Positions 33,646 to 45,289 of a DNA stretch of 64,000 nt are shown in pieces; the first letter of the stretch is position 1; each line of letters opens with the position of its first letter. Below the pieces are notes generated by a model. It was not told the DNA's origin and did no database searches. It worked only from the letters and a program-made list of their open reading frames with translations. Origin of the DNA: Hydractinia symbiolongicarpus (lineage: Eukaryota; Cnidaria; Hydrozoa; Anthoathecata; Hydractiniidae); the NCBI RefSeq assembly GCF_029227915.1, contig NC_079881.1, positions 20,249,501-20,313,500 on the forward strand. The letters are read 5' to 3'. A program made the translations under genes and the position numbers.

Positions 33646-36600
33646 TCAGCTGGGTTTTTTATCTCTAAATGCAATTTTTAACATTTCATTAAATGAAGTG
33701 ATTTTTTCTCTGGGTTTTTTATTTTCCTTTCCACGTAACATTTCTTCATTGTCGATATTTTGATAATCTTCGAATGTAACATAATTGATACCTGAACGAA
33801 AAAGAGCAGTACTTGTTACGTCATCGATGAGAGGTGTCAATAAAATTGAGAGGTGTTTACGTGCTTGAAATATTCAATATTAGAACAATATCGGAAGAAG
33901 AACGTGGATCACAAAATCTCACATTAAGTGGAAAAAAGTCCAAGTCGGTCTAAAACAGGTCGAGCACAGAATTGATTTTCGAACAGACGTAATCGACATA
34001 CCTCGTTTACTCATCAATGCTTGCATGTCTGCCGCAGACATTTTTTCTTTTGAATATCCAAGCACACCTAAAGGTGAAGAAAACACTTTTAAAAGTATTT
34101 CCGACCGGTGAAGATTACATCTTTTCAATACTGTCTAACGCGACTAGAGAAGTTTCAGAAAGCGATAAAAACAAATGTTTTTTGCAATTTAATAAAGAAA
34201 AGAATTGCTTTGTTGTAAGAAGATCCAGCTATCAACACAGTGTTAGACACGTAGATGATAAAACACCTTCGTTTAAATCAGTCACGATGCGTTGACCAGT
34301 CGCAAATGCTTCGTTCATTGTCGTGACGATCACACCAACTGGTCCGTGTTTTACCCACCCACTACAATATAAACCTAAAAAATAAAAAAGCTTCCTATTT
34401 TTTTCGAACACCTATTGTTAAAACTTAAGATATTGCGTGAATAAAATACAGAAGACAAAAATATCTTCTGTTACATCAACACCAAACTGAAAGAAAAAGT
34501 GTTGCCCAAACCTTTCAATATTTTCTTCGAATTAGGAGCATCGACGACTCTCCCGTCGAAATTCGGTATCACACCAAGTCGTACATCAAACGGAATACCC
34601 TCTTCCACCTTGATGCTTTTGTAGCCAACGCTTCTCAGCACCTTAACAATAGTATTTTACAGAAAATGAAAATTTCACATCGCCTCCAGAGGGTTTTAAG
34701 AAAAGACTCCTCCTACCATTCCACATGAAAATTCTTCACATTTCCCAGTTCCTTCAGGTGTATAGACGCCATCTTTATTCTATAACAATTCAACAGATTG
34801 TTACTTACATGTAAGTTTTTAAACTTGCTTTACATACTTTATGAGCAATTCTTTAACGCCCGATAGTATTGTTAACGCACAACATAACTCTCAATCTCAG
34901 ATGTAACTGTCAATGACACGAGGAAAAAAAAACTAAACTGGAAGACCTACCCCAAACATTTTTTATTTCTAAGTTTGTCAGTAAAATGTAAGTAATGTCC
35001 CTACGGTCCATTTATGCCTCTAGCTAAATCGAACACCAATGTTAAATCGAACACCGATGTATAACCAAACACTCGGTTAAAATCGAACACTCGCTTTAAA
35101 TCGAACATTCACCTTAAATGGAACACTCACTTTAAATCGAACATTCACCTTAAATCGAACCCTCGCTTTAAATCGAACATTCACCTCAAATGGAACACTC
35201 GCTTTAAATCGAACTATCAACTTAAATCGAACTCTCGCTTTAAATAGAACATTCACCTTAAATCGAACATTCACCTGAAATCGAACACTCTTGCTGAACT
35301 CTTACCTTTACTAATCGATTTTTCTCCAATCGAATTCCACACACGTTGTTGTCGTCGTCCGTGAGAATTTCATGTGGAGTTCTTAAAAAGTTTAGTTCCC
35401 ACTCACGTGTGCACTCACCTCGTCTTGCTTCTTCGTTCGGTGTAACGGGATCACTAAAGTATAAGTTGAATCATCACAGCTCATGCAAAACTCAAGAGTG
35501 CGTACCCGAGGCATACACCTTCAAAATGCAACAGGAAAGAACATTTGTTTATATCAACATAAGACGTTGTGTAAATTAATATGTCAATTTAGTTTTGATA
35601 GGACATTTGGTCGGAAAATTTACGGGTAGCTTTTACTTTTACATGAAATGTGTTGTTTAAGTAACACGCGAGGCTGGTTGGAAGAAATAATCAAAATGAT
35701 GAATATTAACACTAATAATGCGAGAAGAGACTTCTGTTTAACAAATGCCACTAATTTATTATTGGTAGCTAATGTTCCTAGGTGTGACTCCTCACAATTA
35801 GAAACATTCCACAACTATTAAAAATTATCACTCACAGAGCTGTTTTACACATTAGCTCAATCAAACGTTTTCTTTGACGGGGTAGTTCTGAAAGAAAAAA
35901 GAGATTTTTACAAATATGTTTTTAGGTTTATAAAACCTTACGTCAAAACGCTGTAAAAATCCATGCCAGCCAAGAACATCAATCAAATAACAAATATCAA
36001 ACATAAAAAAATAATTGACAAAGTAGAGGCTAACCATCACAATTTAAAGGGCTACGAAACGGTTGTTGATTTTCGATTTTAGTGACTTACACAAAAGTCG
36101 AGCTAATGACAGTGGAAATTTTTATGATCACTGAGGGCAAAAACAACAACTTAAATTATCTTAAATATCATATTGGGCATCCAAATATAACTGAAAATGA
36201 CAGAAAACTTTCCTACATGTATTGAATATCCGTGATTTATTAGATATAAATACTTGCTTTGAACTCAAAATTTTAAAAAAAATAAACTTCAAGCATGTTG
36301 AACTTGGTAGCTGGTTATATCCTTTAAAATTTTGCATAGAAACATACAAGTTTAATTGTACATAAAGCCAGCCAAGCAACAACAATGATTTTAAATAATT
36401 TTTTTAACAAATACAGCTCCTCGTGTTGTCTCTGTTCCCTCGTCAAAACAAACTTTCGATTTATTGATATTTAATATAATTTGCAGACCGTATCTTACCG
36501 CCAAAAAGAATACTAAAGGAAACTTTTTCTTTTTTAAAAAATAAAAATAAAAAAGTAGCAAATTCATCATAAAAAATTAATTATTCATAAATAAGTTGTT

Positions 36601-39600
36601 TACACGTCTACACGGCTCTAAAATGTGTATAATTTCTTGCACCTCAACCTTGGTCTGTTTGTTACACACTATTCTTCAAAAATTGTGGTGATTGAGCTTA
36701 TTTAATCGTTTCGTAGCCCCTTTACGAACACTCTAACTTCATCAACAACAACAGGGTAAGGTAAAAGGCACAGGATAATTTGCAAAAAACAAAAAAATGC
36801 TCCAGTAAAACTACCCAACACGTAAATTGTAATCAAGCTAATTCACTCTAACAAAGAAAACTGGGAAAACGACTGGACATTTAGAAACGGTGACAATAAC
36901 ACAATGCATACAAATTTGTAAGTAGATATTATCAATTTCAGTTTGGAGTTCAGCTGAGTAAGCTTATAAAGTTAAATACAAACCTGAAACTTTTGGTCTA
37001 ACATCAACAAAGTCTTCTCTATGAAATATCAGCTTTGTTCCATCAAGACGAATCATTTCTCGCAGTTCCTTGGTAGTGAATGAAACCTAGAATTCAAACA
37101 TATCAGTCAACGGCGCAAATATTTCCAATATTTCCATGTTCTCAACGTGGTAAATCCAGAATTCGTTGTAGAAATTGAAAACAGTTTGTATCAAAAATTA
37201 AGAACAGAGAATGAACAAATTTTTTCGTTTTCTCCAAACTTGAAAACAATGCTAAACACAAGATTTCTACCTCGATGGGTCCTCGTCTACCAATGATATG
37301 AACTTTCTTTATCCTACTCGTTTCTAATTTCGCTAAAGCATGTGAACAAATATCCGTATGCTAGAACAGAAGTGAGATGTATATTTGTAATGGTGCAAAA
37401 ACAGAAATAAGAATTTCCACTACCATGACAAATTTCAAAAAAAAAACAAAAAAACCGGACTACCTTCAGCAGAGAAGTTGGAGAGAGTAGCAATCTTGCA
37501 ACGTCCAGCGCTACATTGCCCTGCCCAATAATGACAGCTGTTTCGCAATTCAAGTTGGGGGCGAGCTAAATAAAACGTCACAATGAGCGGAGTAGACATA
37601 TCCAGGAAGAACAACTACTGTGCTCATCAAACAGACTACCTGGCAGTGAGCGGGATTCCATCCGCGGTTTCCAGAACTGAAAGCCGCAGAAAAACCCACT
37701 ACACTACGTGCAGCGATATGTCAGTGATGGAATGAGATTGTTTATTCGGATTGTATGTATATATAGGTAAATCTTTATCATGACACATCGGTATTTTTCA
37801 TTCTCATCAGAGAATGTTTCACTCCGACCAGACCTCCGATCATGACGGCCGAGTCTGGTCCGTGTAAGTGATATTGAAAAAGAACCACTTTGCCATCCAA
37901 TAACATACTGCCTGGCAGTGAGCGGGATTAGATCCGCGGTCCGCAGAACTGGGAGCCGCAGACGGAATAGAGGAGCAGCAAAGCATGGAAGTTAAAAGAG
38001 AAAAAAACTTACATCAGCGTGAGCAGGTAAGCCATTGTACCATCCAACAAATGAACGCGCAGCATACACTCCATTTGCATCCTAAATAAATAAGAGATAA
38101 ACAAAGTTGATTTTTTTACGAAGGACCTTGATGGTTATAATATATAAATCAGATAAAAAGAAAAACAGAAAATAAATATAGGTTTCTTGTCTCGCTTAAC
38201 TTTAACCCTTTTATTAAGTTCAACATCTGCAACGTTACTGGTGGAGACGATGTTTATTAACCGTGTGATCACCACCAATAACCTTTTACTTATTTTGTTT
38301 GTGGAATAAAATACTAATTTTTTCCAAGTTTTCTGAATATCTTTTAGGCATGGCTAGTGGTGCAAAAATATAACATGTTTGAAACCAACAGCAGCATACT
38401 GGCTATTAAAAATATTATTTTTGAACAATACACGTACCTCACCTGGGATATTAAGTCTTTTATCATCATCTGCACCATAAGCCTAAAAACAACCAAAAAA
38501 TATGCAGATTGTGCACCAAATCCAGCACTGCGTTGATACTTTTCGTAAAATAGGTAACTTGGAAATTAAATAGGAAATGAATGAATATAATGAATTAAGA
38601 GAGTATTGAAGCATTCACACATTAGCAACTCATGAGCGCTAATTGCCACTTTTGTTCCATTACGAACTTCATATTTTCTAAGAAAAACGGTGTCTTATAA
38701 TTGCACTGAGTTTTCTTAACTACTTCCTGTAGGGCAGGTGAAACATGTTTCACAGAAACAGGGAAGATACAATATCTGCTCCTGATGACGACCGTTTGGA
38801 CAAACTGATCATTCTCGTTATTTTAACAGTCTACACCATCGTTTTCCTTCAGTTCTGTTTCATTTCATTTGGAGTTAAAACACTCTTTTCTTAATTGCGT
38901 AACATTAAGGGGCCCTAATTGTTATCAATTTGCGAACGTTGACAATTTTCGTTTCTTCAACAAACTGCTGAACCAAATAAAGCACAACTCGTTTACCAAC
39001 AGACACTATTTTCAAAACTTTATATTAAGAACTAGTCCGTAAACTGTGGATAAATCCACCTGTTTTCCCTCCTTTATATATCACATTTGTTGTTTTCATA
39101 GCACAAGTTTTTTTGCGCACAAATAGACAGACAGACGACAAATTAGAGACAAGGCGGTAGCCTGTGGAAAATCAACGGGTTTACTCGTCCTTAAATAACG
39201 CTTTTCGTGTTTCTGTAGCACGACGGATTCTTGTGGACAGATAGACAGAATATGGCTATTTATGACATAGCAAAGTCGGTATCTCCTGGATAAATCCACG
39301 GGTTCACTTGTCCTTTATATATCGCATTTCGTGTTTCTCGTTCACATGAGCCTTTTCTTGCGCATAAACAGACCGACGGAATACGGCTATTATCAAAGAG
39401 ATATCATGTTAGGCGAATAAGTAAATAATATATAGCAAAAAAATAGCTTACAAACACAACAGCATCATAAAATTGTCTCAGTTCATTCGCTTTTATATCA
39501 TGACCAACATTAACATTGCCAAAAAATGAACACCGCCTGCTTTCAGCTACTTCTTCAAACGTACTACTTGCATTCTTAAAAAAAAAAAGATCAGAAAAAT

Positions 39601-40183
39601 TATTTCTTTCTTTTTCAGCTTTTGAAATACGAATATTAAAATGTAAGTAACTTCGATTGTTTCTTATTATCTATAGCATTGTGCAATGCAGGACTTACCT
39701 TGACCTCGGGATGGTCTGGTGCGACACCATATCGAACCAATCCGAATGGTACAGGAAGTTTTTCAAATATGTCCACTTCAGCTTTTTTATGATGCTTGAA
39801 ATAAAAAAAACGAAAATGATCGAAACAAGATTGTAGAAGTTTACCAGTAGTTAAAATTGAAAGATGTGTTTTTTTGTCCGCTATAGAGAGTTAAACTGGT
39901 TCTGCATGCAACAAAACAGGTCAGACCTTGTTTATCCTTCGTAATTTTTCCTTCCTTTTTTAAAACTGAACCGTGATAGCGATATTAAGAAATCAAAATA
40001 AATAAACGTTTCACTTGTAGGAAATGCGTCAGATCTTACCTTTAATACATATTGTGCAGTATAAAAGCCAGCTGGACCACTTCCAATAATACACACTCTT
40101 GGTGCAGTTGTCATTGACCGAAATACATTACGGGTAATTTTTCCCTTGATACTAAATGTCCTGATGGAATTTTGAAGGGCCAT
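33646..40183 (-). CDS. FDXR: NADPH:adrenodoxin/ferredoxin oxidoreductase, mitochondrial
   Basis: FAD enzyme that passes electrons from NADPH to mitochondrial ferredoxin for Fe-S cluster and heme/steroid pathways. Fifteen exons, from 5' to 3': 40040-40183, 39699-39794, 39452-39574, 38438-38482, 38013-38081, 37464-37565, 37271-37360, 36984-37086, 35836-35887, 35306-35453, 34717-34779, 34512-34641, 34267-34374, 34002-34067, 33646-33791. Phases fit and the sum is 1485 nt (494 aa; human about 491). Visible: basic Ser/Arg-rich targeting peptide in the first 25 residues, FAD motif [34 protein letters not shown]-binding [18 protein letters not shown], and the C-terminal [12 protein letters not shown] region. 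The last motif is usually KRGPTGVI, so H and V replace conserved R and T. Exon 13 uses an atypical donor GTGTTT. Otherwise the gene looks intact. Confidence 0.95.
35040..35290. repeat. 18-bp minisatellite in FDXR intron 10
   Basis: About 14 copies of TTAAATCGAACA(C/T)TC(A/G)C(C/T)T. The unit length is a multiple of three and leaves a frame open on the minus strand (35077-35274), but the exon phases of FDXR skip it cleanly. Confidence 0.88.
37634..37720 (-). mobile_element. tRNA-derived SINE head, copy 1 (FDXR intron 5)
   Basis: On the minus strand the sequence has an A-box-like TAGTGTAGTGGG and, about 36 nt later, a B-box-like GGATGGAATCCC, the internal promoter layout of tRNA-derived SINEs. 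It ends CACTGCCAGGTAGT. The following 180 bp up to copy 2 may be its body. Confidence 0.55.
37905..37975 (-). mobile_element. tRNA-derived SINE head, copy 2
   Basis: Contains the same minus-strand words as copy 1 (CTGCGGCTCCCAGTTCTGCG, GGATCTAATCCCGCTCACTG, CCAGGCAGT). The A-box side is shorter. A more decayed third copy lies near 49594-49665. Confidence 0.5.
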
Positions 40184-40299
40184 ATTTTCACAAGATATTG
40201 TTGATCAAATACGCGTGTTCTGTTTGACATATTAGCAGCACATCATCACAGTTTTTTATATACTGAACAATACTAAAAAGAAGGTGAATCTAAGTGAAA

Positions 40300-40990
40300 C
40301 AGGGATTACATGAGGGATGTATTGGTGTAATGTTACATGAGGGATGTATTGGTGTAATGTCACATGAGGGATGTATTGGTGTAATGTCACATCAAGGATG
40401 TATTGGTGTAATGTCACATCAAGGATGTATTGGTGTAATGTCACATCAGGAATATATTGGTGTAATGTCACATCAAGGATGTAATGGTGTAATGTCACAT
40501 CAGGAATATATTGGTGTAATGTCACATCAAGGATGCATTGGTGTAATATTACATCAGGAATGTATTGGTGTAATGTCACATCAAGGATGTATTGGTGTAA
40601 TGTCACATCAGGAATGTATTGGTGTAATGTCACATCAAGGATGTATTGGTGTAATGTCACATCAAGGATGTATTGGTGTAATGTCACATCAGGGATGTAT
40701 TGGTGTAATGTCACATCAAGGATGTATTGGTGTAATGTCACATCAAGGATGCATTGGTGTAATGTCACATCAGGAATGTATTGGTGTAATGTCACATCAA
40801 GGATGTATTGATGTAATGTCACATCAGGGATGTATTGGTGTAATGTCACATCAAGGATGTATTGGTGTAATGTCACATCAGGAATATATTGGTGTAATGT
40901 CACATCAGGAATATATTGGTGTAATGTCACATCAAGGATGTATTGGTATAATGTCATATCAGGGATGTATTGGTGTAATGTCACAAAAAA
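40300..40990. repeat. 27-bp minisatellite upstream of FDXR
   Basis: About 25 copies of ATGTATTGGTGTAATGTCAC plus ATCAAGG. The unit length is a multiple of three and lacks stops, so long frames exist on both strands (258 aa on the minus strand, 234 aa on the plus strand) made of 9-residue repeats. No start context or splice structure argues for coding. It ends about 115 bp before the FDXR start codon, inside its likely promoter. Confidence 0.9.
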
Positions 40991-41123
40991 GTCTATGACG
41001 GCTAAAAAATTGGTCAGACATTTTGCATTCACTACATCAATTATTCAGTTTCAGTGATATATTTGCTACGTAAAAAAAACATTAATATTACAAGGATGAA
41101 AAACTTATTTCTTTAAAATTTAT

Positions 41124-44100
41124 TTACAAATTTCGAATTATTCGACTACTTTTTTGACCTAGCAATATTTTACGTGGCAGCACCCACAGTCGTGACATTA
41201 AATAACTTGATGCACGACAGAACGCAAACTGTGAAAAGTAATTAGTTGTGGCACTGATGAAGTCTCTAGAAAAAATAAGTTAAGGTATACAAACATAAAT
41301 TTTAAAGTTCAAAACTAGACTATTTGAAATAAATCTTGCTATGTTTTTTTAACTTACACTAAAGAAATATATATATATAAAGAACATAGAAAACATTACA
41401 CAAAACTGTATAATTTTCCAGAAAAAATCAAGCTCGTACAAAACTTCTCTACATTGAAACTTTTCCTACTAGTCTGGCAACAAAAGAAATGCTACTTAGG
41501 ATCTAACCTTGCATTGTTGTATCTAGACTCTGTTTCTAAGCAGAGTTGATTCAATCATAGTATTGTTACAATTAACTCTGCTAACCATATTGAAAAAGAT
41601 ACAAAGTGGTCCAAGGAGGACAACCACCATTAGCATAAATTACGTAACAATAACCATCCATTCTTGTACCTTGGATTGCATAATACAATGGCAAGTGTTT
41701 ATGCCTTAGAAACTGATGCCGTTCATACAACAGAACAGCTCCAGCATTTGTCGACAACACATGAAGGTAAACAGCTTTACAACAATGATTCTCAGTGTCA
41801 TTGACGTGTGACAGAAATGCCTTTAACAAAATTGAAGCTAAAAAAATGTGATGAAATCTACTAAAGAAAAGATCATAACTGTGTTTTCCTCCCTTTTTGT
41901 TTTGTTATATGATTGGACATAAAATAAAACATGCAAGCAACCTACCAATACCCTTTCTTCTATATTCTTTGGACGTACCTAATACCAAAATGTACCCAAC
42001 TTTAGTGTCAGAAGGATACCAATAACCAAGAATATCTTCATCCTAAAGAAACAAAAAAACGATTAAAAAAGATTAAAGTAAAAACACTGGTAATCTTCTA
42101 TATTATAATACCTGTATACATCTGTTTGTTACACAAACCAGTACTGCAAGTAACCAGACACATACAATACGATATAAAAAGGATGAGCGAACTTATTGTT
42201 TTTTCTATGGGCCACCGACTAGTATTTTGCATCTTAATTCGTGAAATTTTTCATTAACTTGAACATGCAGAACATAAAATAAAAAAGAAGTTCAAAAACA
42301 CACACTTCTTTTGCTCTGTTTCTGATCTCAGCAACGATGACACCAATGATCACATTGTTGTAAATAGCTGCAAGAGAGAAAAACTTCGGGTTTTTTGTAA
42401 CAGCTTTATACCAACCATCTGGATATCTGTTAAGAAAGGGAAAGAATTATTGAAAAAAAACAAAAAAACATATCACTCTTTTTATATACAGTGTGGTTAC
42501 TGAACAGATAAGATGCTAAAAACCTTTTTCCTGAATTTTGGACTTAGCGAATAGAAAAAGTTTTTTTACCAAGTTTTCTCGCCAGTCGATATTGTTTCTG
42601 GGTAAGGCCTATGTGGTTCTTATGTGTGTACACTATCCAAATTGCAATATGTTTACTAATACATGCCTAGCTCACTTTTTCTCATTCAAATTTGCAGATG
42701 TGAAAAATTACTTGCATCTTTAAAAAAAATAAAAGCAAAATTTTTGCAAAGTCAGGTTACATCCAAGTCAAATAAAAAACAAGGCAGCAAACATTTGCTA
42801 ACAAAGGTGAATCAAGAATTTTTATTAACACATTGGCATTTGCCGAGGCCAATATGAATTTTGAATTTTATAGCTCTTCTCAACTCTAATTATATAAGTA
42901 TAATATATTTTAATAATTGAGCTTTTTTAATATACTATAATTTTGTGTAATTTTTTTTAATACTGCTAAATTTAATATTTTACACAGCCTTCTAAATGAC
43001 ACCAAATATTAATTTGAAGCAGAAGAGCAGTAAGTACAAAAGTATGCTTTAGCTTTAAATTAACTAATTTAAGCGTTTTCATGGATGCTCTTAATCTTTG
43101 TTACGGTAAAATTGGAAACTATTTTAACTAAACTGCCTTGTAATAAGGAAGCACGAGATAGCTATGCTTAAGATATGTATGAGAGGTGATAATCTCACGT
43201 TTTACTACGAGAATATGTATAAGACGGGAGATGAACCAGTGGATTTGTCCATGGTAAAGAACTTTTAAAAAAATAAATTTGTATTATTATCAGAAGACAA
43301 AGGTTGCCCCAGATTTGAAATTTAGGAGAATTTAGGTTTTAAGGTAAAGCTAGGAGAAAATTCTAAAGAGCACATAAAAAACATTTCATATTTTAGGAGA
43401 AGTTTAGGAGTAAATAAAGTTACTATTACTTAAGCCTTTCCTTATTTAAATGTCAGAATCTCAGAGAGGCTGGTCATGGGCTTTCAGTAATTCATCAGCC
43501 AGTGCTGTTTTAAGGTGAACAAATGCTCGATTTGTTTTTGCACTAAATATATAATACCACAAAGTTTACCATTTAAAAACAAATGAACAAAATGAATAAA
43601 CTTTTTTAGAAGATTTTAGGAGAAACAAATATTTGGGTCCAAATTTTAGGTTATTATGACACCAGGAATTAAACAAGATATACATGAGAACTAGGCTGAC
43701 TTTTAATGAAGCAATCATTTAGTGAAATTAATTTTTTCTTAGGGAATTTTGATATACGAACTGTTGAAGTCAAAAACCTTTTTTCAAAATGAAAAAGATT
43801 TTTCAAAAATATAAAAAGATTCATAGACAACTTTTCAAGCTCTGTTAAATGACGCCCACTTGTTTTTTAACAGGACGTATAAGTATTTGTTATTGCTCAC
43901 AATTAAAATGTTAGCTTCAAAACAGTGCCTCTTTTTGCAATAAAATGAATTATTTTGACATTACCAACCATGTTATAAAAGAGCAAAAAAAGGCACACAA
44001 CAACAAAACTTGATTTAAGGCCACCTATATTTGAAATTATGTTCATCTTCATAGCCTTATTAAATCTTCAGTTGATACATTAATAGTTTAAAAAGCGTTT

Positions 44101-44442
44101 TTTACTGCCATAAACACACAAAGCTTTTGTGTAAGTGGCACTTAGAAAACAATTTTAAAAATTTTAAAAAGACTTTTTATCTAAAACATGGCGGTATCAC
44201 TGGCAAAATCCTAAACACAGTGCTTGACAACAGACAAACTTTTAAATATAAAAACGTAACTTATATTTTAAATTATCCACCACTAAAAACAAATTTATTT
44301 TCATTCACCTTTCCACAAATCCAACTTACGTTATTGGAAACCAATCTGTGCATAATTTTTTAAGTTGTTCCACATCATTGTGATCAAGAAATCTTAATTT
44401 CACATGATCAATGAAAGATGAAGTGAATTCTAAATTGGTCAT
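41124..44442 (-). CDS. NAA60: N-alpha-acetyltransferase 60 (Golgi-associated GNAT)
   Basis: Acetylates N-termini of membrane proteins at the cytosolic face of the Golgi, using acetyl-CoA. Five exons, 5' to 3': 44330-44442, 42306-42426, 41946-42042, 41603-41837, 41124-41265. Borders are GT/AG, the phases fit, and the sum is 708 nt (235 aa; human 242). Visible: an N-terminal part with LCTDWFPI, WYKAVTKNPKFFSLAA, GVIVAEI, the acetyl-CoA loop RRKGIA preceded by GYILVLGTSKEY, then KAVYLHVLSTN, a GNAT core with LPLYYAIQG and GYCYVIYANGGCPPWTTLDF, all close to NAA60. The C-terminal 47 residues (LWVLPRKIL, RIIRN) are less conserved, basic and amphipathic, as expected for the Golgi-binding tail. Between exons 1 and 2 lies a 1.9-kb intron. 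The poly(A) hexamer AATAAA overlaps the stop codon on the minus strand. Confidence 0.93.
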
Positions 44443-45289
44443 AAGTTCTTTTCTGCATAATATCCAACAACAAGAAGTACTAAATTCTAGATTTAATTTG
44501 ATCTAAAACTATTCGAAAAATATTAATATGTTATATAACAAACCTGCATTTAACAATTTTTTTTATCAGCCTGAAAGTTTTCTTCTGAGAATACTAGCCC
44601 TTAGGCTCCAAAGAACAACAATTGGTGTCAAACTGACATATATTAGCTATGATATGTGATCAATCAGCTTTGAGGAAACAAAATGCAGACCAATATATAT
44701 AAAAAAAAGAATTTAATTTTCCATCTGGTAGGGCTTAAGTTCATTATCATTAAGGTAGCGGGGGGAGGGTAGAAATTACGTAAAGTGTGATTGTCAATAA
44801 AAAACAATTTCTGTTTTTTAAGAAAATAAATTTTGCACTTCTTAATCCTTCATTTAATTAGTCCATATCTAAAACCCTAGACATAATATTTGGGAAATTG
44901 TCTGTTTTTAAGTTTTTTTCAAAATATAGACAAACAGCATCATTCTGCCATTGCTCTGCAGTGGATTGGCTACAAAAGTAATCAACATCGAAAATTCACT
45001 AGCGTATACCATCCTAACATTGCCACATTATGCATTAGTTTTAAAATCTGCTTCTCAATCAGGACTTCTTTTTATCATCACTCTTTTAAAAAACAAAATT
45101 AAAAAAAAAAAAAAAAATTGAAGAATTGAGAATTTCTCGATACCTTCCACTGCTGAGAATAATTATGATCTACAACTGAAGGAGAGTTTATTAATCCATA
45201 GGAATAAACCTGCTTTGAATAGAAATATTGCAATTGTTCCGTTATTCCTATTTGCTGATTAATATATCGTATGATAATTGTATCGTTTT
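44443..45289. other. Intergenic region between NAA60 and the LINE
   Basis: AT-rich, with an A-rich run at about 45097-45118. Likely includes the NAA60 promoter. No gene seen. Confidence 0.45.

Noticed and set aside
35077-35274. 65-residue repeat frame (RFK-rich) inside FDXR
   Set aside because: Intronic 18-bp minisatellite. FDXR exon phases join across it.
37626-37720. A functional tRNA gene
   Set aside because: A- and B-box-like words are present but no cloverleaf with paired acceptor stem could be drawn. The segment is repeated, so SINE is more likely.
40256-41032. 258-residue minus-strand frame and 234-residue plus-strand frame of 9-residue repeats
   Set aside because: Both arise from a 27-bp minisatellite that lacks stops. 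No start context, splice sites or non-repeat domain.
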